Source: Sapria himalayana (lineage: Eukaryota; Streptophyta; Magnoliopsida; Malpighiales; Rafflesiaceae). From it: a stretch of 64,000 bases of DNA. Below the pieces are notes generated by a model. That model saw only the letters and a program-made list of their open reading frames with translations, made no database searches and was not told the origin of the DNA. This document shows positions 24,743 through 34,969 of the stretch, in pieces (position 1 is the stretch's first letter; each line of letters starts with the position of its first letter). The translations under genes were made by a program, and so were the position numbers. The stretch is taken from the NCBI GenBank assembly GCA_029783825.1, contig JAREIK010002415.1:918506-982505 (forward strand), read 5' to 3'.

Positions 24743-26202
24743 GGGGGTGTCGGAAAGAGCTATAAACCCCTAAAAGGAGTGCATCCACTTTGCACTAGCT
24801 ACCATGATTACCCATGCATTGTATGCTATGCAAATCTTCACACGCTCACTGTATGTTATCAAAAACATTGCAATTTATTGTGTGTTATTAAAATCATTGC
24901 TCACAAGACTTAGACTTTGATTCCATCTACATCAATACTATATGTTACCCATAGGGATGGATGTTGCTGAATATGAGTTTAATGAGCTGGATCTGATGCT
25001 CTACGACCTCAAATACTAGCAAGAGGCGAGATGTTAATTTCTCTGTGAGCTCGTAACATGCTTGGCATAGCATTTAGCTGTGAAAGTTCTTGTTTTTTTT
25101 TTTTGTTTTTAATTTGATTTGGTTGCATGGATAGGGCATAGGCCCTTCTTATCAAGGCAAAACTGTGAAGTTGTGTAGAGAAGCTTGATGAGCTATTATA
25201 ATGGAAACGAAGTGCAGGTAAGACATCTACTCGAACATCATGATAGGTAATTTGACAAACATTCTTATAAAGTATATTTGATATTCTTATTAATTAAACT
25301 CATGTTCTTATGGTTGGAGTAATATTTGTTCACAATAGTATTGAGATAAAATTTTGTTGATGATGATAATGAGAGGTTAAAAGAAAATTTGTATGAAGTA
25401 GTAATCAAGTTTTTTGTTTGATATAATTTTTTGTGTACACGAGATATTCATATATTTTTTGCTTTCGTGAATGATATTAATACTAGCTTTTAATATCTTA
25501 TGCATCGAAGCAAAATTAACTATTTATGCTCACAACCTTCAAATATTCTTTCAAATTATCATTTTTTTTTATAAAAAAAATTTTCTTATAGTTTTCTTAA
25601 GCAAAAAACTTAATAGTAAATTTTAGATCACATGGGATATGAAGATTAGAATTTTTTTTTTGATTTTTGGTAATAACCCTTTCTATGCATCAATAATTCA
25701 GTTGAACAAGAAAGGTGCAATATATAGACAAGATAAAGAAAAATGAGAAGATAGGAAAATAGGGTGTGCATGTGTGTGTTTGGACACATATAATTATACT
25801 ATATTCATGCTGTATGCATGTATATTGCATATATACATGCCTATGCATTTTTAAGTAATTGTAGAGAAATATCTGATGCATACGTGCATGATAACACAGT
25901 TCATTAGTTTTTTTATTGCTGAATGTTGCAGACCATCCCTGTTAATCCCAAGCCTTTTCTTAACAATTTGACCGGGAAGACGATCATTGTAAAACTCAAG
26001 TGGGAAATGAAATACAAAAATAAACTACCTTGTGTTCTTTTCTAATGCATTGTATTTTTTTTCTCATTTTTTTCTTTAGTTTCTTTCAAATTTCCGTGTT
26101 TCGGTGGATTTTTATATGAACCTATAGGTGGGCAAAAATTCAATACCATGCAGCCTGTTGTCATTTCAACTACCATTTCCCTTTTGTTTGGCACTTTCTA
26201 AT

Positions 26203-26356
26203 GAGTTTTGTATGAAAATAATACATTTTAAATAAAAAATCCAAAATAAAATATTAGTTTGAAAATTATTACCAAACTAATGCATCTGAGAAATAATATG
26301 ACAATTTGCATCATTGTGAATGACGATCATTGCCATGCTATTGAATTTTTAAAAAT
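26203..26356 (+). repeat. Left long terminal inverted repeat
   Basis: Begins GAGTTTTGTATGAAAATAAT and ends in ATTGAATTTTTAAAAAT. It pairs along its length with 28741-28891, with many substitutions and small gaps. Confidence 0.8.
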
Positions 26357-26406
26357 CAAAGGCCAGCATTATGAATGCTGGCTATTAAATTTTAAAAAAT
26401 AATTAA

Positions 26407-28748
26407 ATGGAGGCATTGAGAATGATGAGAGAGTGCGTGACATCCAACCTAATGAAAAACAAGGTTGAACAAACTGTATTTGTGAATATTTGTTCCAGAA
26501 GTACATCCACTACCCTGGTTGCTACTGGAAATATCACTCCAGTTCTCCGGAATTCATACTTGAAAGAAGCCAAAAAACCTCTTACCGTAGCCAACTCTCC
26601 TCCTCCTCAATTTCTTTCTTTTAGTCAATTTGAACCATTAGGGAAAGACTCAAGCTCACTATTAGAAACTCTAACAAAGATTGAAGATGTGATGAGGGTT
26701 TTACCAGTGATGGAGAGGAAGAAAAAAAACATAGTGATTATGGGAGAGTGTGTGGCAAGCATAGAGAGCATAGTCAGAGGAGTGAGGGAGAAAATTAAAA
26801 TGGTTAGATTAGTAACATTTCCTCTGTTCTCTTTAAGGAATCATTCAAAAGTAGATATTTGCCAAAAATTTATGGAGCTTAAGTGCATCGTAGATGGTGA
26901 TTCGAGTAGAGAAGTTGTTTTATATGTGGGTGATCTTAAATGAGTCTCTGATATCCAAGGAAGCACGGACACGGCTCCCTACCGCCGTGTCCACGTATCC
27001 GACACCTGGACACGTAGACACGGCACGGACACGACATGGATACGTGTCTGATATGCCACGTGGCGTATCATTGCACAATTCGTATCTGATACGCCACGTG
27101 GCGTATCGGATGGTTGCGTCGGCAGTCGTATCCACGTCTATAGTGCCTGACGTCCGACGACGTCGGGTGGCCAACGTTGCAGCATGGGCGACGTTGGCCA
27201 CTGACAGGGACAAGCGCGATTTGAGGGGAGAGGCAGGGGCGGCGCGATTCGAGGGGAGAGGCAGGGGAGGCGTGATTTGAGGGGAGAGGCAAGGGCATAA
27301 AATAAAATATTTTTATAAAATAAAATAAAAAATATATATTTTTATATAATATAATTATAAAATATTATTTTATAAAATAAAATAATTATAAATATTATCT
27401 TATAAAATAAAATAAAATATTTTTATTTTATAAAATAAATAATATATATTCATTTTATATAATAAAATATTTTAATTTAATTTAATTTAATAAATTTTAT
27501 AAAATACCTAATATTTATAATTAATAATTTTTATTTTTATTTTTTTATCATGCCGTATCCTAGCCGTATCCGTATCCTAGTTTTTTAGAATTTGCCGTGT
27601 CCCCGTATCCTGCAGTGTCGTATCCCCGTGTCTGTGTCCGTGTCCGTGTTTCTTAGCTGATATCTGGCCAGATTATAGTTGGCAAGCAGGTAACAACATT
27701 ATAGAATACATTATCACAGAGATGCAAAGTCTGATCTACGGAATATGCGACGAGGCTAGAAGAGTATGACTCATGGGAATCACCAAATTTTAAACTTACA
27801 TTAAGTGTAAAGCAGACTTTCCCTCTCTTGAGACTATTTAGGAACTTTATCCAGTCACTGTTCCAGTTGGAAGCCTGAATCTTAGCCTCAATCTCAACGG
27901 GTAAAACGATTCTTTTTTTTCTTTTCTCTCTCATATTACTTTAGTGTGATATATCAGTCACTTACGATATCCATCAATGACTCAAATACACACCCACAAA
28001 GACATGCACAAACATATACACCCACACACTTATTCATAGGTACTATCGTGTCAACTATTGTATATATGTGTGCATAAACACTTCATATCTCACTAGTCAC
28101 GCATTTGACTAAATTTTAAAAAAGAAGAAAAATGAGTGTAAGAGCAAAACATCTACATGTGAGGGTGGGTTTGGCTGGTAAAAGATTGAATTTGGATTAC
28201 TTACAAAAAACACAACATGCAATCCTAATTGCTCCATTAAAATTGACAAAGAAAATTTCAAAACCATGAGTTCATTTATGCAGGTTCTACTTGCTCATGT
28301 TTGCCGCCGTGGCTCCAGTGGTATAAAGAAGAAAAGTGGGGTGATGATAAGATGCCTATTTGTTTTATTAAATATGAAATATGACCCTGTCATACTCGAA
28401 TGTATCTAAACCCTCTTCTTCTTATTAAATGATTATTTTTTTTCTTTAATCACGATTTAGAGTGATCCTGTCAACTTCAACAAATCAAGGGACGCTTGCT
28501 ACAAGTGGCTTCTCCATTTCAATCTAAAGAAAACCAAATTAAATTCATCTTCTTCATCTTCCGTTTCTACATCATCTCTTGATCAAACCACTAACTTAAC
28601 TTGGCCGCTCACTTGGAACTCTATTTGGCCAAGATGCAATATTGAAATCATAAATGAATCCAAATTGAAACTCATGTCAAACCCAAATTCAAGCTTGAAT
28701 TCGACATCATCAAGCGAGGCAAACATTGATGAAGGTCTTTATTTTTAA
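26407..28748 (+). pseudogene. SMAX1-LIKE (SMXL, D53-type) gene fragment, captured and broken
   Basis: The open part 26407-26943 reads RMMRECVTSNLMKNKVEQ (SRVMREAGF.S..VK..VEQ in SMXL), then KKKNIVIMGECVASIESIVR, LFSLRN and VVLYVGDLK, ending where TGG of GDLKW has become TGA. Across the inserted element 26957-27656 the frame resumes as VSDIWPDYS, LMGITKF and VPVGSLNLSLN with TGA, TAA and TAG stops. A GT donor at 27901 and an AG acceptor at 28460 bound an intron; the last exon 28461-28748 reads KLMSNPNSSLNSTSSSEA. SMXL proteins are Clp-ATPase-like repressors of strigolactone/karrikin or phloem pathways. The N-terminal Clp-N start and the EAR motif region are absent or unrecognisable. The open frame looks like a gene but is a fragment. 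Confidence 0.8.
26957..27656. mobile_element. MULE-like non-autonomous element, copy 1 (700 bp)
   Basis: Flanked by CTGATATCC (26948-26956) and CTGATATCT (27657-27665), a 9-bp duplication with one mismatch. Ends are AAGGAAGCACGGACACGG and the complement of CTAAGAAACACGGACACGG. The left part is GC-rich and carries the 20-bp palindrome GATACGCCACGTGGCGTATC (about 27088-27107), which contains a G-box CACGTG. The middle is pure AT. The right part is full of CCGTATCC and CCGTGTCC words. It splits a codon-level continuous SMXL reading. Copy 2 is at 54288-55167. Confidence 0.8.
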
Positions 28749-28891
28749 AATTCAATAGCATGGCAATGACCGTCGTTCACAACGATGACAATTGCCTTGC
28801 TATTTCTAGAAGCACTAGTTTGATAATATTTTTCAAATAAGCATCATATTTTGGAATTTTTATATAAAACATATTATTTCCATACAAATTC
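28741..28891 (-). repeat. Right long terminal inverted repeat
   Basis: Complement of the left repeat; begins inside the stop of the SMXL fragment and ends CATACAAATTC before the putative target duplication. Confidence 0.8.
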
Positions 28892-29349
28892 TTTTCTAAC
28901 TTTCTTAAAATTAATCATGGACTGATACATGAAGCTGGGCAACATTAGAAGAATATTTTGATAGGCAGTTCATTGAAAATCTTCGCGAAATCTTGATTCG
29001 GTAATTTAAAAATAAGCTCAAGATTATATAGTTGGGTGAAATTTCTAACAAATGGTAGTTGATGTTGCATGTGCTAGTCTATCTATTTATCAATGACATT
29101 ATTGTGTTCTTTATTAGTTTGTAAATGTAGTATGTTATGCTCCAAGTGCATATATAACAATATTCTCTATCTGCTTAGAGTACTAAAGGATAAAGAACTA
29201 GAAAATGTTGACCATGCTTGCAAGACATATAAGTGTATTTTTTAAGCCCTAGATTATTTCATTCTATTGTCTTTGATGGTATGTGTATTTGCATGAAAGT
29301 GCATGTGTCAGTGTTTATACACACACATAGGCACATACATATATGCAAC

Positions 29350-29560
29350 TGATTGCAAGATTAAAAAAAGTACTAATTGAAGAGAAGCTAGACACAAAAA
29401 GGGCAATAGTAAATAAAAGGAAGGAGTTGGCGGTGGAGAGGAAATACAGACTAGAACTAAATAAAGCAATGCAGATGGTCATGGAGGAACATGCTATGGT
29501 GCTAGTATAGTATGTAGATATTGATGAGTTGGGAGAGAGAAAACAACGTCAATTTCACGG
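29350..29560 (+). pseudogene. Unidentified charged helical coding remnant
   Basis: The frame reads KKVLIEEKLDTKRAIVNKRK, then ELAVERKYRLELNKAMQMVM and EEHAMVL, a TAG, and YVDIDELGERK. The pattern of charged residues and the GAA/AAG/GAG codons look like a genuine helical exon, not simple repeat. I do not recognise the family. It has the same orientation as the BPC, SmF and SMXL fragments upstream and ends before the CACTA-like terminus. Confidence 0.35.
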
Positions 29561-29809
29561 ATAGATTATACTTTATTCACTATTATTAGATACATTGATG
29601 AAGAATAAGATATAATCAAGTTTTGTTATGTTTCTATTTTAACAATGTAACATATTATATAAGAATATTTTATTAACTGATTTTATTTTTTGTTAATTAT
29701 TAAAAATGGTTTATAGTTTATGTTTTTATTAAATTTAATATCAAAATTTTAAAATATGTAATTAAATTTTATATAAAAAATTAAAAATGAGAAATTAATT
29801 TTGGAATGA

Positions 29810-30047
29810 AATAGTTAGGGATTTTTCCCTAGCTAATTTAGCTAGGAAAAATTTCCTCGCTAATTTAGCTAGGAAATTTTCCCTCGCTAGTTTTGGTATA
29901 GAATATATTTACTCGTTAATTTTTGTAACAAGAACTTTAGATTGGGAAAGGTTTCATCATTAATCCGTCGTTATATCCATTTTAGAGATGGAAAACCCCC
30001 ATTTAGCTAGGGAATCTTCCCTAGCTATTTGGGATTTTTTTTGTAGT
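29810..30047 (+). mobile_element. CACTA-like terminus with subterminal repeats, copy 1
   Basis: The end reads ATTTTTTTTGTAGTG, the complement of CACTACAAAAAAAAT, the usual tip of plant CACTA (En/Spm) elements. Before it, GCTAGGAAA, CCCTAGCTA and TTAGCTAGG occur repeatedly on both strands, like CACTA subterminal repeats. I could not find a matching opposite end, so the extent of the element is unknown. A TCTA array begins within 15 bases. Confidence 0.6.
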
Positions 30048-30053
30048 GCTCTC

Positions 30054-30255
30054 TACCTATCAGTAAATCTATCTCTTTGTCTATCTATCTATCTATTAAA
30101 CTTTCTATATATCTATCAATCAATCTATCTATCATTTTATCTATCTTTCCATCTATCTATGTGATAATATATCTATCTATCTATCTGTCTATCTATCTAT
30201 CTATCTTTCATTCTATTTATCTGTCTATCTATCTATCTATTTATCTATCTAACAG

Positions 30256-30290
<35 letters not shown>

Positions 30291-30440
30291 TATCTATTTA
30301 TCTAAGTGTCTAAGAATATGTCTATCTATCTATCTATCTATCTATATGTCTATCTAAATACCAATCTATATTTCTATTATCAATCAATCTTTCTATCTAT
30401 ATGTCTATCAATATGTCTATCTATCTGTCTATCAATCTTA
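30054..30440. repeat. (TCTA)n microsatellite
   Basis: Imperfect TCTA/TATC repeats with a (TA)n core at 30258-30286. Long open frames rich in Tyr-Leu-Ser-Ile are products of the repeat. Confidence 0.95.
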
Positions 30441-30559
30441 CTAAGAAACAGTCAACTTTTATGTGCTTCGTTCACTCATAAAATACTAAATCAAAAGTTA
30501 TGCCTTACTATTTTACTATCATAGTAAAAGATAATAAAAGAAGAAAATATATATCTGAT

Positions 30560-31490
30560 TTCTTCAAATAGATATCATATCACATCTAAAGTATTTTATA
30601 AATAACTATCAACATCATTCTAAACTTTGCATCTGAATTAAATATTAAAATAATTATCAATCTCTTACTTTTATATAAAATAATATTACATCCAAGAAAA
30701 GTGTAAAATCTTATCATAGATTTCCTCTTAACACATGTTGGTACTTAGCTTGAATATGAATACTTAATTAACTACAAGTATCCATGATCACTAAAAGAAA
30801 TATCAAGTACTAGACTTTTTTATATATTTTACTTTTAGTAAGCAAATAGATGTATTAGGGTGAACCAACCGAAGAAAATCAAAGAAATAATTAAATATAT
30901 TAACTATATATGTTATATCTCATTTGATTATAATCATATCGTTAATCTTTCCTATGCTTCTCATATAAGTAGTAGAGTCAACTTGAGTGATTATATTAAA
31001 AATAAAGTTAATAATATCAAATATATATTTCTCTTTGACAAAATGAAAACTCTCATAAAAAAATTCATCTATATACAAAGAAAATATTTGAGTCACCCAA
31101 GTTATTCATCTAAAATTGTGTCTGAAGGTACTCTTTTAGTTAGATAATCTCCAACTCATAATCTCACATAATCAGGGTATCATTCACATAGATAATCAAC
31201 AAAATTATTATGTCATCAAATTTTCTAAAAGAACAAAAAATAAATAAATAACACACTTATATAATTCAAATGAGATGACTGCATGTTAAAACCTCGTAAA
31301 TTAAGCTCTCGATAACTGATCCGGGCAGTATCATTTCTTTCATAATCTATAAATTATATACAAAGAAAATAAATAAATAACACACTTATAACATACTTAT
31401 TCCTCAAGATCACCATGAAAAAATCAATTTTTTATGCCTAACTAATGTATCCTTCAGCTGTGTGATGCTACAAGAGAAATAAAAATCTAT
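30560..31490 (-). mobile_element. Decayed copia remnant, reverse transcriptase
   Basis: The minus strand from 31215 to 31080 reads IIYVNDTLIM and LKEYLQTQF then MNNLG, the YVDDI..., LK..L...F.MKDLG block of copia reverse transcriptase with Asp changed to Asn in YVDD. Numerous stops. An open frame on the plus strand at 30860-31147 is the antisense of this remnant. Confidence 0.55.
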
Positions 31491-31497
31491 ATTAAAT

Positions 31498-32343
31498 TGC
31501 TTATCAAATTATAAGTTATTTTATGTTAGATACAAAATTAGCCTCATTTACTAATCTTATACCTTTGATTGAAGATAATACTCTTTTAATTAAAGATATT
31601 TACAGTAATATTTTAGATGAACTTCTGAGATACTGGAACAAGAAATTGTCTGAAAATCTACTTAACATAGTAATTCCAAGTCTCACTCATAAATTAATCA
31701 AAGTACTCTTCATGCCTATGCTATATGGTACAACTTTATTAAGTATATCAAATGATATTTATCAAAATTATAAATCATTGTTAAGACAACAAGAATGTAG
31801 CGAATTAGCTAAAGATATACAATCCTTCTTTAAAGAATGCTATCCAGGTATATTTTATCTAATGGAATTGATTTGCAATGTGGATTAGTTAGCATCAGAC
31901 ATGGATCAATCCGTTTTATATAGTGTTCGTCCTTAAGCAACTGAGCAGGACTATATGAAGTTTAAAACTGAACAAATATATGTATTTGATCGTAACAAAA
32001 AAAAAGGAGGCAAGTTACTCTACGAATTCCCACGAATGATATGGATCAAAGGAAGAGTCATACATCTACCTTTGCTAACTTCATTCTTCAGAAAGATGCA
32101 TACATAGTCAGGCGCATGATAAAAATAACATGTTATTTAAAGACACATGTCTATATAGTTCATGACAATTTTATTACAACAGCATTATATGCATTCCATA
32201 TGCCCCATAAATATATTAAGGTTCGAATTGAATTGGGTAGTCCCATATTAATGATTAACAAATTTATATATATCAATTTGATCAAAAGGATAAGGATTCG
32301 AATGATTCGATTTGGTCTCATTTTTGAACTAATTTTATCATGA
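31498..32343 (+). pseudogene. C-terminal part of phage-type (mitochondrial plasmid-like) RNA polymerase
   Basis: From 31498 the frame reads AYQIISYFMLDTKLASFTNL, then LFIKD-like LIKDIYSNILDELL and the motif B region HKLIKVLFMPMLYGTTL. The Lys, Tyr and Gly of T7 motif B (K631, Y639, G640) align, but the first Arg is His. It runs to a TAG at 31886, continues through a TAA, and changes frame near 32030 to HTSTFANFILQKDAYIVRRM, then YIVHDNFITTALY, which is motif C with its catalytic Asp, and GSPILMINKFIYINLI near the end. Such enzymes transcribe linear plasmids of plant mitochondria. Two stops and a frameshift make it a pseudogene. It follows on, after a gap of roughly 30 residues, from the reverse-oriented fragment at 20561-21165. 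Confidence 0.75.
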
Positions 32344-32730
32344 ACACAATATTATATAAAAATGTACTAAAGAACATTATTTATCATCCTAACAAATGTC
32401 AATTTTTAATCCTTAAATTTATTTTATTTCATCTTCACCTTTACAAATTAGAGCAATTAGAGCTATATTGTATATATGATTAAATCATTTTAGGTATTTC
32501 ACTTTTTATTTTGAATACACGTGCATATTAGTCTTTATTTTGAACAAATTATAAATGATCATATTTTTAACCAATTTCATGATGGAAATCAGCAATTACA
32601 AAAAAGAAACAAGGCTAAAGTGCGACATTGGTATAGAGAATGTACATAAACAATTAGTTTAGTAGCAGATATAACAGATGAAGTATTTTTGATTACTACA
32701 AACCCTCTTCCAATCTCTGATAATTTTCAA

Positions 32731-33094
32731 ATGGCCAACTAGTTCAAGTTCATTGGTCGTTTCTTGTTGTAGCGAGCTATCACTCAACGGCCACAGTGAG
32801 AACACTCAATGAAGGATTGAGGTCCACGCTCGTTGTTCAAATGAAATTAGAAGACAAATCGTTGAATTACTGGGACTCCTTGCTTGAGCATAAAGAGTGC
32901 ACATGAGAGATCATTCTCTTTTTCCTCAACAAAGAAACCCATTTAGGACCTAGATGCTGCCGAGCAATTTGCAGAATTATTGATAGTGCTGGCCTGGCAT
33001 GATTGACACCCATGGGATTACTTAGGAAGAAGGTGACTTGCTGAAAGACTATTGCGATAGCACTGATTTATCTGTCATCCCCAAAGTTCAGTAA
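32731..33094 (+). pseudogene. EC1 (egg-cell-secreted, prolamin-like) pseudogene
   Basis: Following an ATG at 32731 and a damaged signal-peptide part, the frame reads TATVRTLNEGLRSTLVVQMK, LEDKSLNYWDSLLEHKECT, a TGA, EIILFFLNKETHLGPRCCRA and IICRII-type residues. A frameshift then leads to CWPGMIDTHGIT, a TAG, and EEGDLLKDYCDS before the final TAA. EC1 proteins are small secreted Cys-rich proteins released by the egg cell to activate sperm. Of the six conserved Cys, the first (NCWDS) is Tyr; the others are present. At least three stops or frame breaks. Confidence 0.8.
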
Positions 33095-33299
33095 AACTAG
33101 CATGATGCAAATTGCTTCCAGTCCTTAAAGATCAAATTTTCTTCATGGGTATGCCATGACTATGACTATGCGTTAATGCCGTGCAGCGTCCATGTTTCCC
33201 AAACCCTAGCAATATGTTTCTGTGGACATTTGCGACTTATGTTTCGTTTTGAATATGTTGGAGTCAGAGAGAGAGAGGCCAATGGAGAAAGTTAGAGAC

Positions 33300-34540
33300 T
33301 TATAGTTTCTCTAACTATTAAATTTATTAAGTTTTTTTAGGTTTTAAAATTTCATTAATGTTTTAAAATTTAAATCATCAAAATATTTAATATACAATAA
33401 ATATATATAAAACATAAAGACTCATCATTTATTTTATTAATAAATTATTTTCAACAAGTTAATGTGTGTGTAGCAAGACACATATGAAAAACAAATACCT
33501 TTCAATTTTTAATTATCAAATTAATTAAACAATAAATATATAAATAATTTCAAAAAAATAGATGTTTAGTTTTCCAAATAGAAAAAAAAATCAAATAACT
33601 ACGAGATTTGTAAACTTATTATGACAAGACATACATAAAAAGATTATTATTCATCAATACACTTTCCTAAAAATTTATAAACACTCTTTTTGTTAAACAA
33701 AAATATAAATATATATATTTTAAGTTTATAAATTTTTTAGAATTCATATTTATTTTTATGAAGATAATATGAAATAATTTTAAATACATAAAATTTCATA
33801 TTATTTGATATAATTAATAATTTATAAAATTTTAAAAATTACTTAAAGTGATATGATTTTTAAGAAAAATTTATATTTATTAAATTTAATAAAAATGAAA
33901 TATTAAAAGCTAATAGTATAAATTTAACTCAATTATTTAGTTCTTATAAATTTCAATAGGGGCAAATATCTCTGTATTTATCTTTAAATATTAATTTATT
34001 TTCATTTAAAGATTGTGAAAAATTAGAATTTTTTTTTATAATTCAAAATTTTCAAATTTTTTAGTAATTATTTTTTATAAAATTTTCTTTAGGCATAAAA
34101 TTATTTTTTGTACTTAAAATAATATTAATATTTACTATTTTTTCATTAAATATGATATTTTTGTAAATATATTATATTTTATTATACAATGAATTATATA
34201 ATCTTTTTATTAGTAGAAATTTTAATGTATGTTCATTTTTTTTAAATATCTTTAAAAATTGTAATAATTATAAAATTAATTATTTAATGTTATTGTTGTC
34301 TATATTAATAGTTATTATAAACTTTATTAATAGTTATTGTAGTCTTTATTAATATTAATATTTTTTTGTATTTATATATTTTTTAAATTATTTTTTCTAA
34401 TAACTTATTTTATAATTATAGGAGAAGAATGTGTCATTCAAGGATTGCTCATATACAGACCATGGAATAAGTACCTTTAATATACAAAATTAAATAAAAT
34501 ATTAAAATAAATAATATATAAAAAAAATTAAATCATTAAA
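33300..34540. other. Very AT-rich stretch, nothing recognised
   Basis: Long T and A runs, no open frame of note and no repeat boundary seen, apart from duplicated TTATTAATAGTTATT words near 34300-34345. Confidence 0.6.
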
Positions 34541-34969
34541 GATTAGTGATGAAAATAATGTCCGACCCAAATAGCTTGGGAAAAATTACTAGCTAAATGG
34601 ATATATTTTGTGAAAAATAAAATCTAAGATATAATCACTTGCAATAAAATATAAAATAGTAAAAAAAAATTTAAGATAATTATTTAGTGATGAATTTTGT
34701 CTCGATATAATTAGCTAGGAAGATTCCATAACGAAATCCGTTGCTAAATTCCTCGCAATTCTTAGCGCGTAATTTACGAAATATTAGCAATGAAATATTT
34801 TCAAACGAATATTTCCATCGCTAATCTATCACTAATCTATCGCAAAATTTTAATTTAATGTAAAATCAAATATATGTTGTTATTTCCATGCTAATACCTC
34901 GCTAATTAGCTAGAAATTATATCCATAGCTAAATTTCCCTAGCTAAATCGATATTTTTTTTTGTATTGG
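34541..34969 (+). mobile_element. CACTA-like terminus with subterminal repeats, copy 2
   Basis: Contains repeated TAGCTAGGAAG, CTAGCTAAATGG, CCCTAGCTAAAT and ATCGCTAATC words and ends TATTTTTTTTTTGTATTG, one base different from the TTTTTTTGTAGTG end at 30047 and in the same orientation. A GATA array starts three bases later. The opposite end was not found. Confidence 0.5.

Larger units (their letters stand above)
26203..28891 (+). mobile_element. Pack-MULE-like element carrying a SMAX1-LIKE gene fragment
   Basis: Long terminal inverted repeats of about 150 bases (26203-26356 and 28741-28891) share words such as TCATTGCCATGCTATTGAAT (left) and its complement (right). Nine-base flanks CTTTCTAAT (26194-26202) and TTTTCTAAC (28892-28900) differ at two positions, as expected of an old 9-bp target duplication, which is typical of Mutator-like elements. 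No transposase is present; instead the interior holds exons and an intron of a SMAX1-LIKE gene. It interrupts an intron of the SmF pseudogene, which continues on both sides. Confidence 0.75.
25932..29245 (+). pseudogene. SmF (small nuclear ribonucleoprotein F) pseudogene, split by a transposon
   Basis: Four exon remnants in order. 25932-26010 reads [20 protein letters not shown] then KLKWEMKYK after a TTGCAG acceptor. About 26085-26127 reads FRVSVDFYMNL with the last CAG (Gln) changed to TAG and an intact GTGGGC donor. 28939-29000 reads ATLEEYFDRQFIENLREILI with a GTAATT donor. About 29152-29245 reads YNNILYLLRVLKDKELENVD. SmF is one of the seven Sm-ring proteins of spliceosomal snRNPs; the exon order and motifs match its Sm1 and Sm2 parts. 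The first exon (only Met-Ala in known genes) is not identified. Introns are kept, so this is a gene duplicate, not a retrocopy. Between the second and third pieces lies the 2.7-kb element 26203-28891. Confidence 0.8.

Noticed and set aside
26407..26943. A 178-residue frame that looks like an intact gene
   Set aside because: It is an internal fragment of a SMAX1-LIKE protein without its N-terminus, ended by a Trp-to-stop change, inside a transposon.
30077..30524. Plus-strand open frames of similar composition
   Set aside because: Products of the TCTA microsatellite.
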